Source: Cristatella mucedo
Lineage: Eukaryota > Bryozoa > Phylactolaemata > Cristatellidae
Direction of reading: 5' to 3'
Length of the DNA stretch: 64,000 nucleotides
NCBI GenBank assembly: GCA_009760855.2
Contig: WPIO01000235.1
Span: 167,725-231,724, forward strand
The notes under the pieces are model-generated. The model was not told the origin of the DNA and did no database searches. It saw only the letters and a program-made list of their open reading frames with translations. The translations under genes were made by a program, and so were the position numbers. Positions 22,345 to 31,880 of the stretch are shown one piece after another (position 1 is the first letter of the stretch; each line of letters begins with the position of its first letter).

Positions 22345-22627
22345 TGAGTAACGCATCTATTTATGACAGCATTTAGTAGGTCCCAGTGATTATTTCTTTA
22401 TGTGCTTATGCGTGTTGACATTGTTGCAAGCTGCCACTAACCACACTTGTATGCTGACCCAGTGCATTTCACCCCTAACCACGTTACTCATGTTATTAAT
22501 CAAGCACGACCCCACTCACCAGTCCATCGTGTTTCCTTTGCAGCAAATGTGGAGCGCCTGGAGAGAGATTGAGTTCTCTGATGGTGCTTTAACAAGTGTA
22601 TTATTATTATTATTATTATTATTATTA
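22345..22627 (+). mobile_element. LINE A 3' end
   Basis: Runs from the end of the ORF2 tail ('tttatgacagcatttagtag') through the 3' UTR, the stem 'ggagcgcctggagagagatt' and a clean (ATT)n tail at 22600-22627. Confidence 0.88.
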
Positions 22628-22984
22628 CAGTACTCTACCAGCTCAATTATGCAAGTGACTCTTCAGGATTATTTTGCTTGTGGCGATAGATGCATTACTT
22701 GCCAACAAAGTTGTGCGTTATAACGACATTGTGAGATGAAAAACTACGGGCAGTATATTACATTACTGCCACTTTTTGAGCAATAGAAGTTTTTAATTTC
22801 ACGAGCCAAACTGTTAATACATTTTCCACAAATCACAGCTCAACAAAGAACGCAAGTTGGTGGAATCTTAGCTGGTCTTGCTGCAATAATAGTTTGCATT
22901 TAGTTAAATTTAAAGATTATTTGGAGTTACTTCTTCGTTTAACTAACGAACTTTTTAATCTCTTCTTTTTGAAGCAGGCTCTTA

Positions 22985-23140
22985 ACCCTCTATGGCAGCA
23001 GCCAAGAAATATCTGCTGGATGATATCCATAAAAGTATTTCGCAGTGCTAAATACTTCACATCTCAACAGACCCGGCAAATCGCACTTTACGTGTACGAA
23101 AACGGTGCACTGGAACAATCAAAATGGGTGACAATAGAGA
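22985..23140 (+). pseudogene. decayed CARD first-half exon
   Basis: The segment 'QTRQIALYVYENGALEQSK' lines up without gaps with 'ERVLQIARILYGKGILIKQ' of the CARD exon at 23300. Just before it, another frame reads 'AAKKYLLDDIHKSIS', which resembles the helix preceding it in the intact exon. The two are separated by a one-base frameshift near 23047. The donor position reads 'atagagatt', so the GT is lost. I infer a tandem exon duplicate that decayed. Similarity is by eye only. Confidence 0.35.
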
Positions 23141-23299
23141 TTAGCCTCATATATTAAATGGGAAACTAGTGTGCCCAAGTTAGTTTTAGTTAATAACTGG
23201 CGACATTAGTTTTGGTCAAATGTCTGACAGTAAGCATACAGTACGCATTGTTTTTTAAGCGGTATTATTTTTCATTTCGTGTTCGTCCATGTCTTGTAG

Positions 23300-23466
23300 A
23301 AGTAGACGTACAATCTTCGGTGGCTACCGACCGAGATCTGCAGTCTGCTATCCAAAGGAAATATTCTGACATTGTAAATGGACTGAGCTACGAAAGAGTT
23401 TTGCAGATTGCAAGAATTTTGTATGGAAAAGGCATTCTGATTAAACAGGAACTCGAGGCAATACAG
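23300..23466 (+). CDS. CARD domain exon, first half (CARD-a1)
   Basis: CARD domains are six-helix adaptors that pair with other CARDs in apoptosis and innate-immune signalling. This exon follows a pyrimidine-rich acceptor ending 'gtcttgtag' and ends at 'atacag|gtactc'. It enters in phase 1 and leaves in phase 0. It encodes ~56 residues with the pattern of helices 1-3: 'SAIQRKYSDIVNGLS', then 'VLQIARILYGKGILIKQELE'. Hydrophobic spacing and the 'GIL..+.E.E.I' turn are typical. The second half is expected in the next exon; 25505-25668 (phase 0) fits. The entry phase fits the ROCO exon donor (phase 1) directly or through the 54-nt exon. Death or DED folds are alternatives, but the paired second half favours CARD. 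Confidence 0.65.
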
Positions 23467-24317
23467 GTACTCAATTTATAATCTATTGTAGGAGCTACGC
23501 TTGAAATTAGAAGCTCCTTGGCTGATCTATGAGGGCTCGCCTCAGTAGGTAAAACCTGCCAAGCATTTATTATTTTTAATCCTAAGGATGGTAGCTGTTG
23601 CAATAACCGCTTGCAGTGGAATACACTCAACTGCCTGGTGCAGGACTTTAACTCACTGCTAGGTCTTCATGTAAGGGCACTTAGTCCTAGTTCAAGTCAC
23701 AGGTCGGTACCTATAAGAAGTAAACGGCAGATCGGCCAAGTTATTGTTAAGCATACATCTCGGAAATTGTTTATTGATTTGCGAATGATGAATTCCTAGC
23801 TATAATCACAACCCAGTTCTTTATTTGAGTAAATGTCTTGACCATTAAGCACAAACTGCTGCTGAACAATAGCACAATATAGCACTGTAGCACAAATGGC
23901 AAACTATATCGAGTATTTGCATAGTACCTGACGAGAATTAATTCTTAACTTTAGCACTTAGCATTTTCTAGGAATGGTGCGTATAACGATTACGGATACT
24001 GTATTAGTGTTTTCTTTTATACTGGTGGCATTGCTTAAATAGCTATACTTTTCGTTATTGAAGTCCGCTGCAGTTTAATCTATCAATGCATGTCCAATTT
24101 CAGTAGGCCGAGCTTCAATCTTAAAGAGAATCAGTTAGACAGTGCCCTAATCCTGCTGCCGTCTCGCCTGACTCTTCCTGGTCGTTGTGCATGTGCCCTT
24201 GCTTGATGACCGTCATTGCTATTTTTCAGAAGATCGACGGATAACTTTAACTCAGCACGCGGTTCTGACACCCATTCAGGTTCCTGACTGTCTTACGGTT
24301 TGATCTGTTTGAGCAGC
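23467..24317. other. probable intron between CARD halves
   Basis: Starts with the donor GTACTC. Two short ORFs (23388-23630 minus, 23611-23799 plus) have no recognisable motif. Confidence 0.45.
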
Positions 24318-24748
24318 TGAAAGTGGCTGCTTATCAGTTTCAGCCTGTTCGTGCCCTCAGGTCCTGTGTGGACAATAAATTAGCTGTCCCATTCCTCCGC
24401 TTAAAGACAGTTGGCGACAGAAGCTTTAGCTCTGCAGGTCCTAGACTGTGGAACTCGCTTCCACAATTCCTACGCAACGACATCTACTCTCCAACTGCCG
24501 ACTATGGCACATCTTTTTCAGCGGTCCTGAACTGCTACTTGTATGCTACTCACTACCTCAACTGCTCTCCTAACTCTGCTATGCTTCCCACTTTCTCTTT
24601 GTTGCGTGAGACGAAGTCTGTTGGCTACCGAATGCGTACCGAAAGCCGCTTAGGCTGTGAGTGCGCTATACAAAACTCTCCTGCGTAACACCCACGTGGT
24701 CTTTATGACTTTGTGGAGTTACTGGCGGAGATACATTACATTACATTC
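24318..24748 (+). mobile_element. LINE B 3' end
   Basis: The ORF at 24323-24688 encodes the LINE B C-terminus ('VRALRSCVDNKLAVPFLR', 'PRLWNSLPQFLRND', 'TKSVGYRMRTESRLGCEC'), intact to the stop. The 3' UTR ('gtctttatgactttgtggag') and (ACATT)n tail follow. It looks young. Confidence 0.92.
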
Positions 24749-25263
24749 AGGGAGTGTGGATGAGTATAGGCGGTTCGGAGAAGTTGTTGAAGTTTAGAGA
24801 GTTCAGTGAGTTTGCAGAGCTCAGCTGAATGCCAGTAATTGTACTTAGGTAAGTACAGTTGGTTGAAGGAAGTATTCAGGGAGTTCTCGCAAATTGAAGA
24901 ACTTTAAGGAATGTGGGTAGTTCTAGGGCAAAGCCATATTCCCTTAATCATGTCAGCTTTTAAGCTCGTGACGTGTTGGCTATATGTTCAGATAGAAATG
25001 GAGGAATGTGAATTATAAGGTAGCTTTTGCCACTGGAAAATGCAGTTACGTAGTAACAGGACAGCTGTGCAAAAGTAACTATTCAAGGTATCCCTTCTCC
25101 AAAAATCTAGTCTTTAGTTTAATTAAGTTAAATCCAGAAGAAAATTGAGCGTTGAAGTGAACCCAAACTAACTTGACAATCTGATGTACTGCAAGACAAC
25201 ACTCCAATTTTCGTCAGTGCGATTCACCTGTGCTCAAATCGTTTCGGCTAAGGCTTTTCCTTA
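24749..25263. other. unassigned intronic stretch
   Basis: G-rich start (24750-24930) with 'gttgaag'-like repeats; nothing else recognised. Confidence 0.35.
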
Positions 25264-25471
25264 CTAATCGACACTGTGCATGCTGCCACTGACCACACTT
25301 GCATGCTGACCCTGTGCATGTCACCCCTAACCATGTTATTCATGTTTTTTATCAAGCAGGATATTACTCACCATTCAATCGCGGTTCCCTTTGCAGCAAA
25401 TGTAAAGCGCCTAGAAAGAGATTGAGCTCTCTGAGGGCGTTTTATCAAGTGCATTATTATTATTATTAATG
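25264..25471 (+). mobile_element. LINE A 3' end, ~35 bases upstream of a CARD exon
   Basis: 3' UTR ('cactgtgcatgctgccactg'), stem 'aaagcgcctagaaagagatt' and (ATT)n. The ATT/T-rich tail now forms most of the sequence upstream of the next splice acceptor. Confidence 0.9.
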
Positions 25472-25504
25472 CTAATATTAATACTATTACCACTGCTTTC
25501 GTAG

Positions 25505-25668
25505 GCGAAGAGAACAGCTACGGACGCAGCTGGTCATCTCGTAGACCTCGTTCTGAAGTCGGGAGAAAGAGCAGCTGAGGCCTTCCTTGCTGCTCTTCGC
25601 GATAAAAGCGTGGCAGCAGGTGAACTGGCCGTCTTGATCGAGAAGGAGATTTCGCTGAGAGGGCCCAG
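25505..25668 (+). CDS. CARD domain exon, second half (CARD-b1)
   Basis: It follows the acceptor 'ctgctttcgtag' in phase 0 and encodes ~54 residues. 'AAGHLVDLVLKSGERAAEAF' followed by 'LAALRDKS' and 'AGELAVLIEK' matches CARD helices 4-6, where an 'L.DL+..+G..A...F...L' pattern is diagnostic. It ends at 'gggcccag|gtgagt' in phase 2, or stops at once if unspliced (TGA at 25670-25672). The phase-0 entry complements the phase-0 exit of 23300-23466. The paralogous exons at 30383 and 48725 end in stop codons, so this one either continues the protein or uses the immediate stop. Confidence 0.72.
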
Positions 25669-25757
25669 GTGAGTAGCCGTTAATTGAGTCCGGGTGAGTC
25701 CCTGATCGGTGAGCCCGGGTGAGTAGCCGTTAATTGAGTCCGGGTGAGTATCCGATT
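25665..25757 (+). repeat. ~50-base direct repeat containing the splice donor
   Basis: The unit 'gtgagtagccgttaattgag' plus 'tccgggtgagt' is present twice, at 25669 and 25719. As a result GTGAGT occurs at 25669, 25694, 25719 and 25744 (GTGAGC at 25709). Confidence 0.9.
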
Positions 25758-25911
25758 AGTTTGCCTTAGTTAGTTCCCTTTAAGCATTTTTTCGTTGTAA
25801 TAGGATGCCTGCTGAGACCTGGGCATGTGAAGATGCGTGGCCACGTTATAAGAGTGCAGCCACTTCTGTAGTTGGTGTGGATATTTGGCGAGGGTATCAC
25901 TTAAAAAAATA

Positions 25912-26046
25912 AAATTAATTTGTATTGCAACCCAAATTAAGTTAATCTCTATTCAGGTGCTTCACAAATGCCACAGGCCTCGAGCCCACGACCTCAGCCA
26001 GACCATGGTCGGAGCGATTACCTTAACCACTGGACCAAACTAGCTT
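25912..26046 (-). mobile_element. SINE1, minus strand
   Basis: Reverse complement of the SINE1 consensus: the A box side is 'ccttaaccactggaccaaac' at ~26020-26040. The B box side is 'cctcgagcccacgacctc' at ~25978-25996. The tail has 'aagttaatctctattcaggt'. Confidence 0.8.
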
Positions 26047-26574
26047 GAACTTGGGTTTCGACCGTGGAAAGTTCCAGTAGTTCTTCTACAGTCGCTCACC
26101 ATTCAATTTCAAGCCATTTGCAATCCCATTGGAGCAGACTTTCGAATCTATTGTTTTCAGTTTACTCGATAACATGCTGCATATAGTGGCAGTAGTCTAT
26201 CGCCTCCTACGAACCAAGTCTTGTTATAGAACATCGTTCCGATCTTATTTCAATTCTGTGTGCACGACATCGCTCTTTCCTCGTTCCGGGTGAAATCTAC
26301 ATTCATTTTGATAAGTTATCTGACGCTTTCAGCACAGAATTTTGAGTACCGAGTGACTCTTTGTCTCTTGTGGCTTACGTGCATGGCCCTAGTTACATTA
26401 CGGGTCACACGCTCAATCACATTTTCACCTAAAACAGACGCTATAATAAAAAATGAAGGCTAGATTTCGATTATCTGACCAAAAGCAGATCTCATTCATT
26501 CAACAATTGGTTCTCTCATATTCCCTCATTTTCTTCTAAATTCACCCGTGAATCGCAAAACCTAAAACGAGTTG
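26047..26574. other. unassigned stretch
   Basis: ORF 26260-26463 has no recognised motif. No further CARD exon is seen here. Confidence 0.35.
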
Positions 26575-27375
26575 AGAGAATTCGACTTACCCCAGGGCTT
26601 GGAGAGATCAAAGCAATGGTGCGACTCGGTCTCATCAGCATTAAGGTGAAAGCCTTGGTTGTGCTGGGCAATTATATAGGCTAGAGGGAGAGTATAAGCC
26701 GTGAAAAGCGGGGGACCAAGCACAAAGCCCCGAGGTAGCCAATATTTCAGAGGCTCTTCGGATGCTATTCGTTCGTTCGCATCAATAGTCCAGAGTCTCC
26801 AACTTGGATAGGACCTGAACCATTGTAGGGTAGTGGTGCCCAGGCGGGATTAGAGGAAGTGGAGAAGGACTTGGGAACTAATAGTACTAAAAGCTGCCGA
26901 AAGATCAAGCAAGACAAGCAGAGAGACTTGGCCTAACTCTGCATTCCTAAGTTCGTCGTTATACATCCGAAGCAATGCTGACTCTGCAGAGTGATTAGCT
27001 CTGAAACCAGAGTAGAACTGACCAGCAAGGTTGGAATTTTCAAAAGATGAATTCAGCTGGTTTGCCACCACTCGTTCCAGTGTTTTTGTTAGGAACTGTA
27101 GGCGGAAGGTGCTCAAGCTGTCTTGGTCTAGTGTTGTTTTCCTGAGTAGTGGTCTGATCACAGCATTTCTGAAAGGTAGTGGCACCTGACATGAGCCTAA
27201 TGGCATATTTATGACGTTGTGTATGGAAGCAGCAGGTCAACTCATCCTGCAAGCAGAGCAGTTGGAGCATGGTCGAGAGGACTAGGTGTCTTCTTTTATT
27301 GGGATGTAAACTTCTGGACTAGGTCACTAGTGACCTTTAATGTAGACATTGAAGTGCTGCATGGAGTTGAGGGAC
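26575..27375 (-). mobile_element. LINE A internal fragment, minus strand
   Basis: Minus-strand RT start ('SGFRANHSAESALLRMYND', 'VLLDLSAAFSTISSQVLL', 26850-27206). Motif A has lost its Asp (AAFSTI instead of AAFDTI). The fragment runs from the linker down to past motif B, with no 3' tail. It faces a plus-strand LINE A head to head. Confidence 0.82.
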
Positions 27376-27517
27376 AGGTCTACACCACGCGTGAGGCCAC
27401 GCATGACCTCTTCCATCTCCTCACCCTCTCCCGGATTAGCTCCTTACCTTATGATCCTTGTGATGATCTAGCCGATCGCTTCTCTCGATTCTCTATGCAG
27501 AAGGTAGGATAGTCATG

Positions 27518-27608
27518 ACAACCAAGGCTTTCACCTGTGAATGCTGATGAGACTGAGTCGCACCATTGCTTTGATCTCTCCAAGCCCTGGGGTAAGTCGA
27601 AGTCTCTT
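27518..27608 (+). repeat. ~90-base inverted copy of 26578-26665
   Basis: 'caaccaaggctttcacct' through 'gccctggggtaagtcg' is the reverse complement of the 3' edge of the minus-strand LINE A at 26578-26665. It sits between two plus-strand LINE A pieces. Identity is very high by eye (a few mismatches). Confidence 0.85.
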
Positions 27609-28919
27609 AACTCGCATAAGGACATAATCAGGTAGTCCATCCCTGCGATGACAACATCCCATCTAGAATGCTGTTCCCGATTCCTGGCTGCTCCTCAATG
27701 TCTACATTTAAGCAGGTCACTAGTGATCTAGTCCTGAAGTTTGTATCACAGTCAAAGAAGACAACAAGTCCTCTGGACCCTATTCCGACTGTCCTGCTCT
27801 TACTTTGCATTGATCTGCTGCTGCCATGTATAACTAACATCATTAATGTGTCATTAGCCTCAGGTCATGTCCCGGCACCTTTCAAAAAAGCTGTAGTCAG
27901 GCCACTTTTCAAGAAGGGACCCTAGACCCAGAGAACTTGAGCAACTACCTGCTCAGTCTCCCTTCTACCATACACTGGAACGGGTCGTGGCGGACCAGCT
28001 GAACTGGCATATTGAAACATCAAACCTTGCTAGTAAGTTCCAGTCTGGCTTTAGAGCTAATCACTCCCGAGAGTCAGGGGCGTACAACGACCCTCTTAGT
28101 AATACAGACATAGATAGTGTCTCTGCTTATTTTGCTCGAACTTTCGGCAGCTTTTGATGCTATCGATCACAAAGTTCTTCTAGAGCGCCTCTCATCTTGC
28201 CTTGGCATCACTGGCACTGCTCTGCAATGGTTCAGATCCTATCTTAGTGGGAGACTCCAGAGTATTGATGTGAATGGACAAAGATCATCAGAGGTACCTC
28301 TGAAATATGGGGTACCTCAGGGCTCCGTGATAGGTCCGGTTCTTTTCACGGTTTATACTCTCCCTCTTGCTGATGTGATTGCCAAGCACAATCTAGGCTT
28401 TAACTTCTATGCAGATTACACTCAGTTGTACCTTTGCTTTGATCCCTCCCAGCCTTTGAGCACCTCGAATTCTCCCAACTCACTTGCTGCATGTATTGAT
28501 GACATCTGCACAAGTATGGGAGCAAATTTCTAAAATTAAACGATGATAAAACTAACTTACTAGTTATGGGCAAACCCGGTGTGATTCAGAAATTGGAAAG
28601 GCTGACTCTCAAAATTGGCTCTGCCAGCATATCTCCTGTTGAATCAACTCGAAATCTAGGTGACATATTCCAAAGCGACCTCTCGTTAGACGACCTTATC
28701 AGCTCAACAGTCAAATCTTCCTATTTTCAGCTTCATAACATTGCTAAAAGTCGGGCTTGTTTAGATAAGGATACAACGTGTAAGTTGGTCCATGCTTTCA
28801 TGATATCCCATCTTGAATTCTGAAAATCACTACTTGCTAGCCTACTAGCATGTGCATTAAGCGATTACAGCTTGTGCAAAGCTCTGCAGCTAGGCTTGTC
28901 TGTCGTGGCGGGAAAAGTA

Positions 28920-29052
28920 AATACAGTGTGATTTAACCTCCTCATTTTTACAGCCCCAGAAAAGCCCTAAATGCTATCACCACGGCCTGCAGCTGCAATA
29001 AAAAATCGTCCACTGCAATGTACTAAACCAGGATCTCGGGTCGTGAAAAGCT
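28920..29052 (-). mobile_element. SINE2, decayed, nested in LINE A
   Basis: 'gccctaaatgctatcaccac' and 'caggatctcgggtcgtgaaa' match the SINE2 body and B box side on the minus strand. Confidence 0.55.
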
Positions 29053-29215
29053 ACTACAATCTTTTGCTGACCTGCATTGGGTCCTAGTCCAGTGAAAATC
29101 GACTACGAGTTTCTATTATCCACGTTTAGGACTTCTCATTTCTTGGCTCCACCATACCTATAATATCTCCTCCTCTCCATGTTAAGCATTGTACCACTAG
29201 GTGTTTTTGAATACA

Positions 29216-29999
29216 CTCGTTCACTCATATCTCGAAAACCCGGAAATCCTTTGGAAAACCATAATTTTAGCTTCCGGAAAAAAGTTTGAAGGGTCCTAAA
29301 GGAGATTGACAAAACTTCGAAGTTTACATGCTAGGCACGGGTAGCCCATGCAGATGAGTTCAAAAGTTTGTAGGTAGTCTTCTCGTAGAAAGTCAATTTG
29401 GAATGTGACAACCTCATTATGTGGAGATGCTGCTCTAGCTGCACTAGCCGAACACATTTTTGAGAGTTAATCTTTTTAATTCTAATTACATTTTCCTATG
29501 CTCGTATTACCGAGTTGGATTTCATTAAAATTCAAAATTGAAAAGTTTCACGCTATCCTAGTGCGAACGTCAGCTCTACGGGTCTGTGATAGAAAAAATA
29601 TTTTAATGAAATTTGGTGGAAGGCACGGATTCTACTGTGTGGCATCTGCCTGCTATCGATAGCCTCGATTGATCGACGGCTTTTTAATTGCACCAGAAAT
29701 CTGCACCTGACCGAGCAGATGGAGAGCCTAAGAGTGTCATCTATCTTATGTCAAGAGGAATATGCGAAAGGCATTGCCAAGGAAATGCGAAACAGGAGCT
29801 TAAGAGAAGATCATTGCCATCGACTGCGCTTGCACTTTGCTCTCAGAAGAATAAGCAAGTTTTCAGCCTGGCCTCACCTCTGCCTTGCCCGTGCAGCCGC
29901 CCTCTGCTGAACCTATTGAATGCCCACACTAACAATCAGTGATTTATAGCTGATGAGCCTGCACCCACTACCCGTCAGGGGGCTGTTGCTAGCACTTAC
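29216..29999. other. unassigned stretch
   Basis: Overlapping 63- and 84-codon ORFs at 29688-29942 in different frames. One frame has 'VIYLMSRGICERHC', faintly like a CARD helix 2-3 segment, but no donor follows in a fitting phase. I make no call. Confidence 0.3.
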
Positions 30000-30382
30000 A
30001 ATGGAGGGTTAGGTCCGAGACGAGATATGAAGGACACAGTGGAACGGACCTCCTAATTGATACGAGTAAGGAAGGAAGCGGACGGATAAGTCCGAGTACG
30101 ACGTCTGGGGAGCCTTTTTTTAGGTTTGAAGTTTTCATTGCCTTGTCAGGCAGCTCTTCCCTTTGAAGGACAACGAGGCTTTGCAGTTTTTGATTGAGTA
30201 CAGCCCCACAGGCGTTGAGGATGCTCGTTTTGATTTTATATTTATGCATACATTGTGTTGAACGAAATGTGATGTAATGGTACTATAGCTGCTCCTGAAT
30301 GGCTTTGAAGGAATTCATCGGAGGAAAAACCATTCAGCTTTCTCGAAGTTTGTCAAATTGGCTGCATTACATTTAATTGTAG

Positions 30383-30577
30383 GAGAATGGCAAACAAGAG
30401 AATGGCAAACGAGAGAATGGGCAGAGGCAAGAAACAGCGAAAGCTTTCGTGAACATCTTCGCTCGACGTGGCGACAAAGCGATCCGAGTTTTCTTGGACA
30501 TTCTCGATTCTGTAGTGGTGTTCCAGTCAGAGCTGGCCGACTGCGTTCACAACTTAGCCGTACCTACAGTTTCATAG
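30383..30577 (+). CDS. CARD domain terminal exon, second half (CARD-b2)
   Basis: It follows the acceptor 'catttaattgtag' in phase 0 and is open for 64 codons to a TAG at 30575-30577. After a repeated 'ENGKQ/ENGKR/ENGQR' start it reads 'ETAKAFVNIFARRGDKAIR' and 'VFLDILDS', matching CARD helices 4-5, then 'QSELADCV' in the helix 6 position. It is the paralogue of 48725-48889, which lacks the triplicated start. The 3' flank is conserved between the two loci, fitting a shared 3' UTR. No matching first-half exon was found immediately upstream. By phase it could pair with 23300-23466 as an alternative to 25505-25668. It could also be a decayed copy, since loop residues differ from its paralogue. 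Confidence 0.6.
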   Translation, partial: ENGKQENGKRENGQRQETAKAFVNIFARRGDKAIRVFLDILDSVVVFQSELADCVHNLAVPTVS

Positions 30578-30832
30578 CAGCCCACTTTATGCATGTCACT
30601 CATGTACATAAATCCCTGTCGCCTTGACCTCCCCGAAATAGAAGATCTACGAAGCGACAGATTTGGGCTAACCTTGAAGCCCAGCTACTGTTGTGATGGC
30701 TGTTTTTAACGACGATAAGTACAAGCACATACCACAGCTTTTGTAAATAGGGAGCAAACATTTTCAACAAAAAAATGCGCTACAGCTAGGAGGAAATAGC
30801 CTACCCCAAAACTATACCTATACATACATATA

Positions 30833-30905
30833 TAGATATGTGTATATATATATATATGTGTGTGTGTGTGTATGTGTGTGTGTGTTTGTGTGTGTGTGTA
30901 TGTGA
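30833..30905. repeat. (TA)n-(TG)n microsatellite
   Basis: Alternating TA then TG repeats with single interruptions. Confidence 0.9.
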
Positions 30906-31141
30906 GTGCATGCATATACATAACAGAAGCTGGCATTATTGACAGGAAATGACAGTACAATTTTGCATATCAAATTGGTTAGATTATTAGAAGGCTAGAA
31001 ATGGCTAGAGGTACAGTGATTGGGATTGTGTGCAGTTCGTGAAATATAAGCGGGTAAAGCCTGATATGTCGTGATATGTGGCCTAGACCTCATCCTCGAA
31101 TGAGTCAGCTTTAAGCTGTGGATAAAGCTGTGCAGCTTTCG

Positions 31142-31312
<171 letters not shown>

Positions 31313-31880
31313 TCTGTCTGCGAGATATTTTGCATCTGTGCAACAAATTATAGCAGTCAATCACAATCTCTCTGTAATACAGCATACATCTAACGTTGAT
31401 GGTGTGAAACTCAGATAAATTTGAGTGAATATTTTAGTAGGATCTCATTGTAATGTTCCCACTAGATGTGATGTCGCGTGGCTGACTCAAGCTCATGCAA
31501 ATATGCTACAAAGACATGCCACTAATGCAATCCATCTTAAACCCGCAGGTCTGCTGAGCGAAGCACTAATTTATGCATTTATCTTGTATGATTACCTTCA
31601 AAAAAACTAACGCTTCTACTCTCGAAATCCGCTTCAAGCAATGATAAAGGCCCGGCTATGTAATTCCAATAGGTAACACATTGTTCAAACGGAATTATAG
31701 CTTTGATAACATTTTTAAGGGTTCCGTGTCAAGTATGTGCACCAACATAGTGAAGAACAATGATGCAATCTACTGTAATCCACAGCTAAGTCACGTTAAA
31801 TTGCTTTTGCTAAGCTGAACGGGTTCAACGAATTACTGCAATGAACTCTAATTAAGCTAGCAGCGACCAGACGTAAGCGT

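Larger units (their letters stand above)
27385..29215 (+). mobile_element. LINE A internal fragment, plus strand, split by SINE2
   Basis: Linker piece 'ISSLPYDPCDDLADRFSRF' (27219-27512), then from 27610 'SKKTTSPLDPIPTVLL' and RT 'LSAAFDAIDHKVLLERLS', 'KYGVPQGSVIGPVLFTVYTL' (28117-28533). The catalytic YADD reads YADY. The 'LNDDK' region and 28566-28823 follow. A minus-strand SINE2 interrupts at ~28920-29052. LINE A resumes to ~29215 ('ctcatttcttggctcc'). Dead copy. Confidence 0.85.

Noticed and set aside
29688-29942. CARD first-half exon for the 30383 exon
   Set aside because: One frame has a faint 'LMSRGIC' similarity, but there is no donor in phase 0 and the hydrophobic pattern fails elsewhere.
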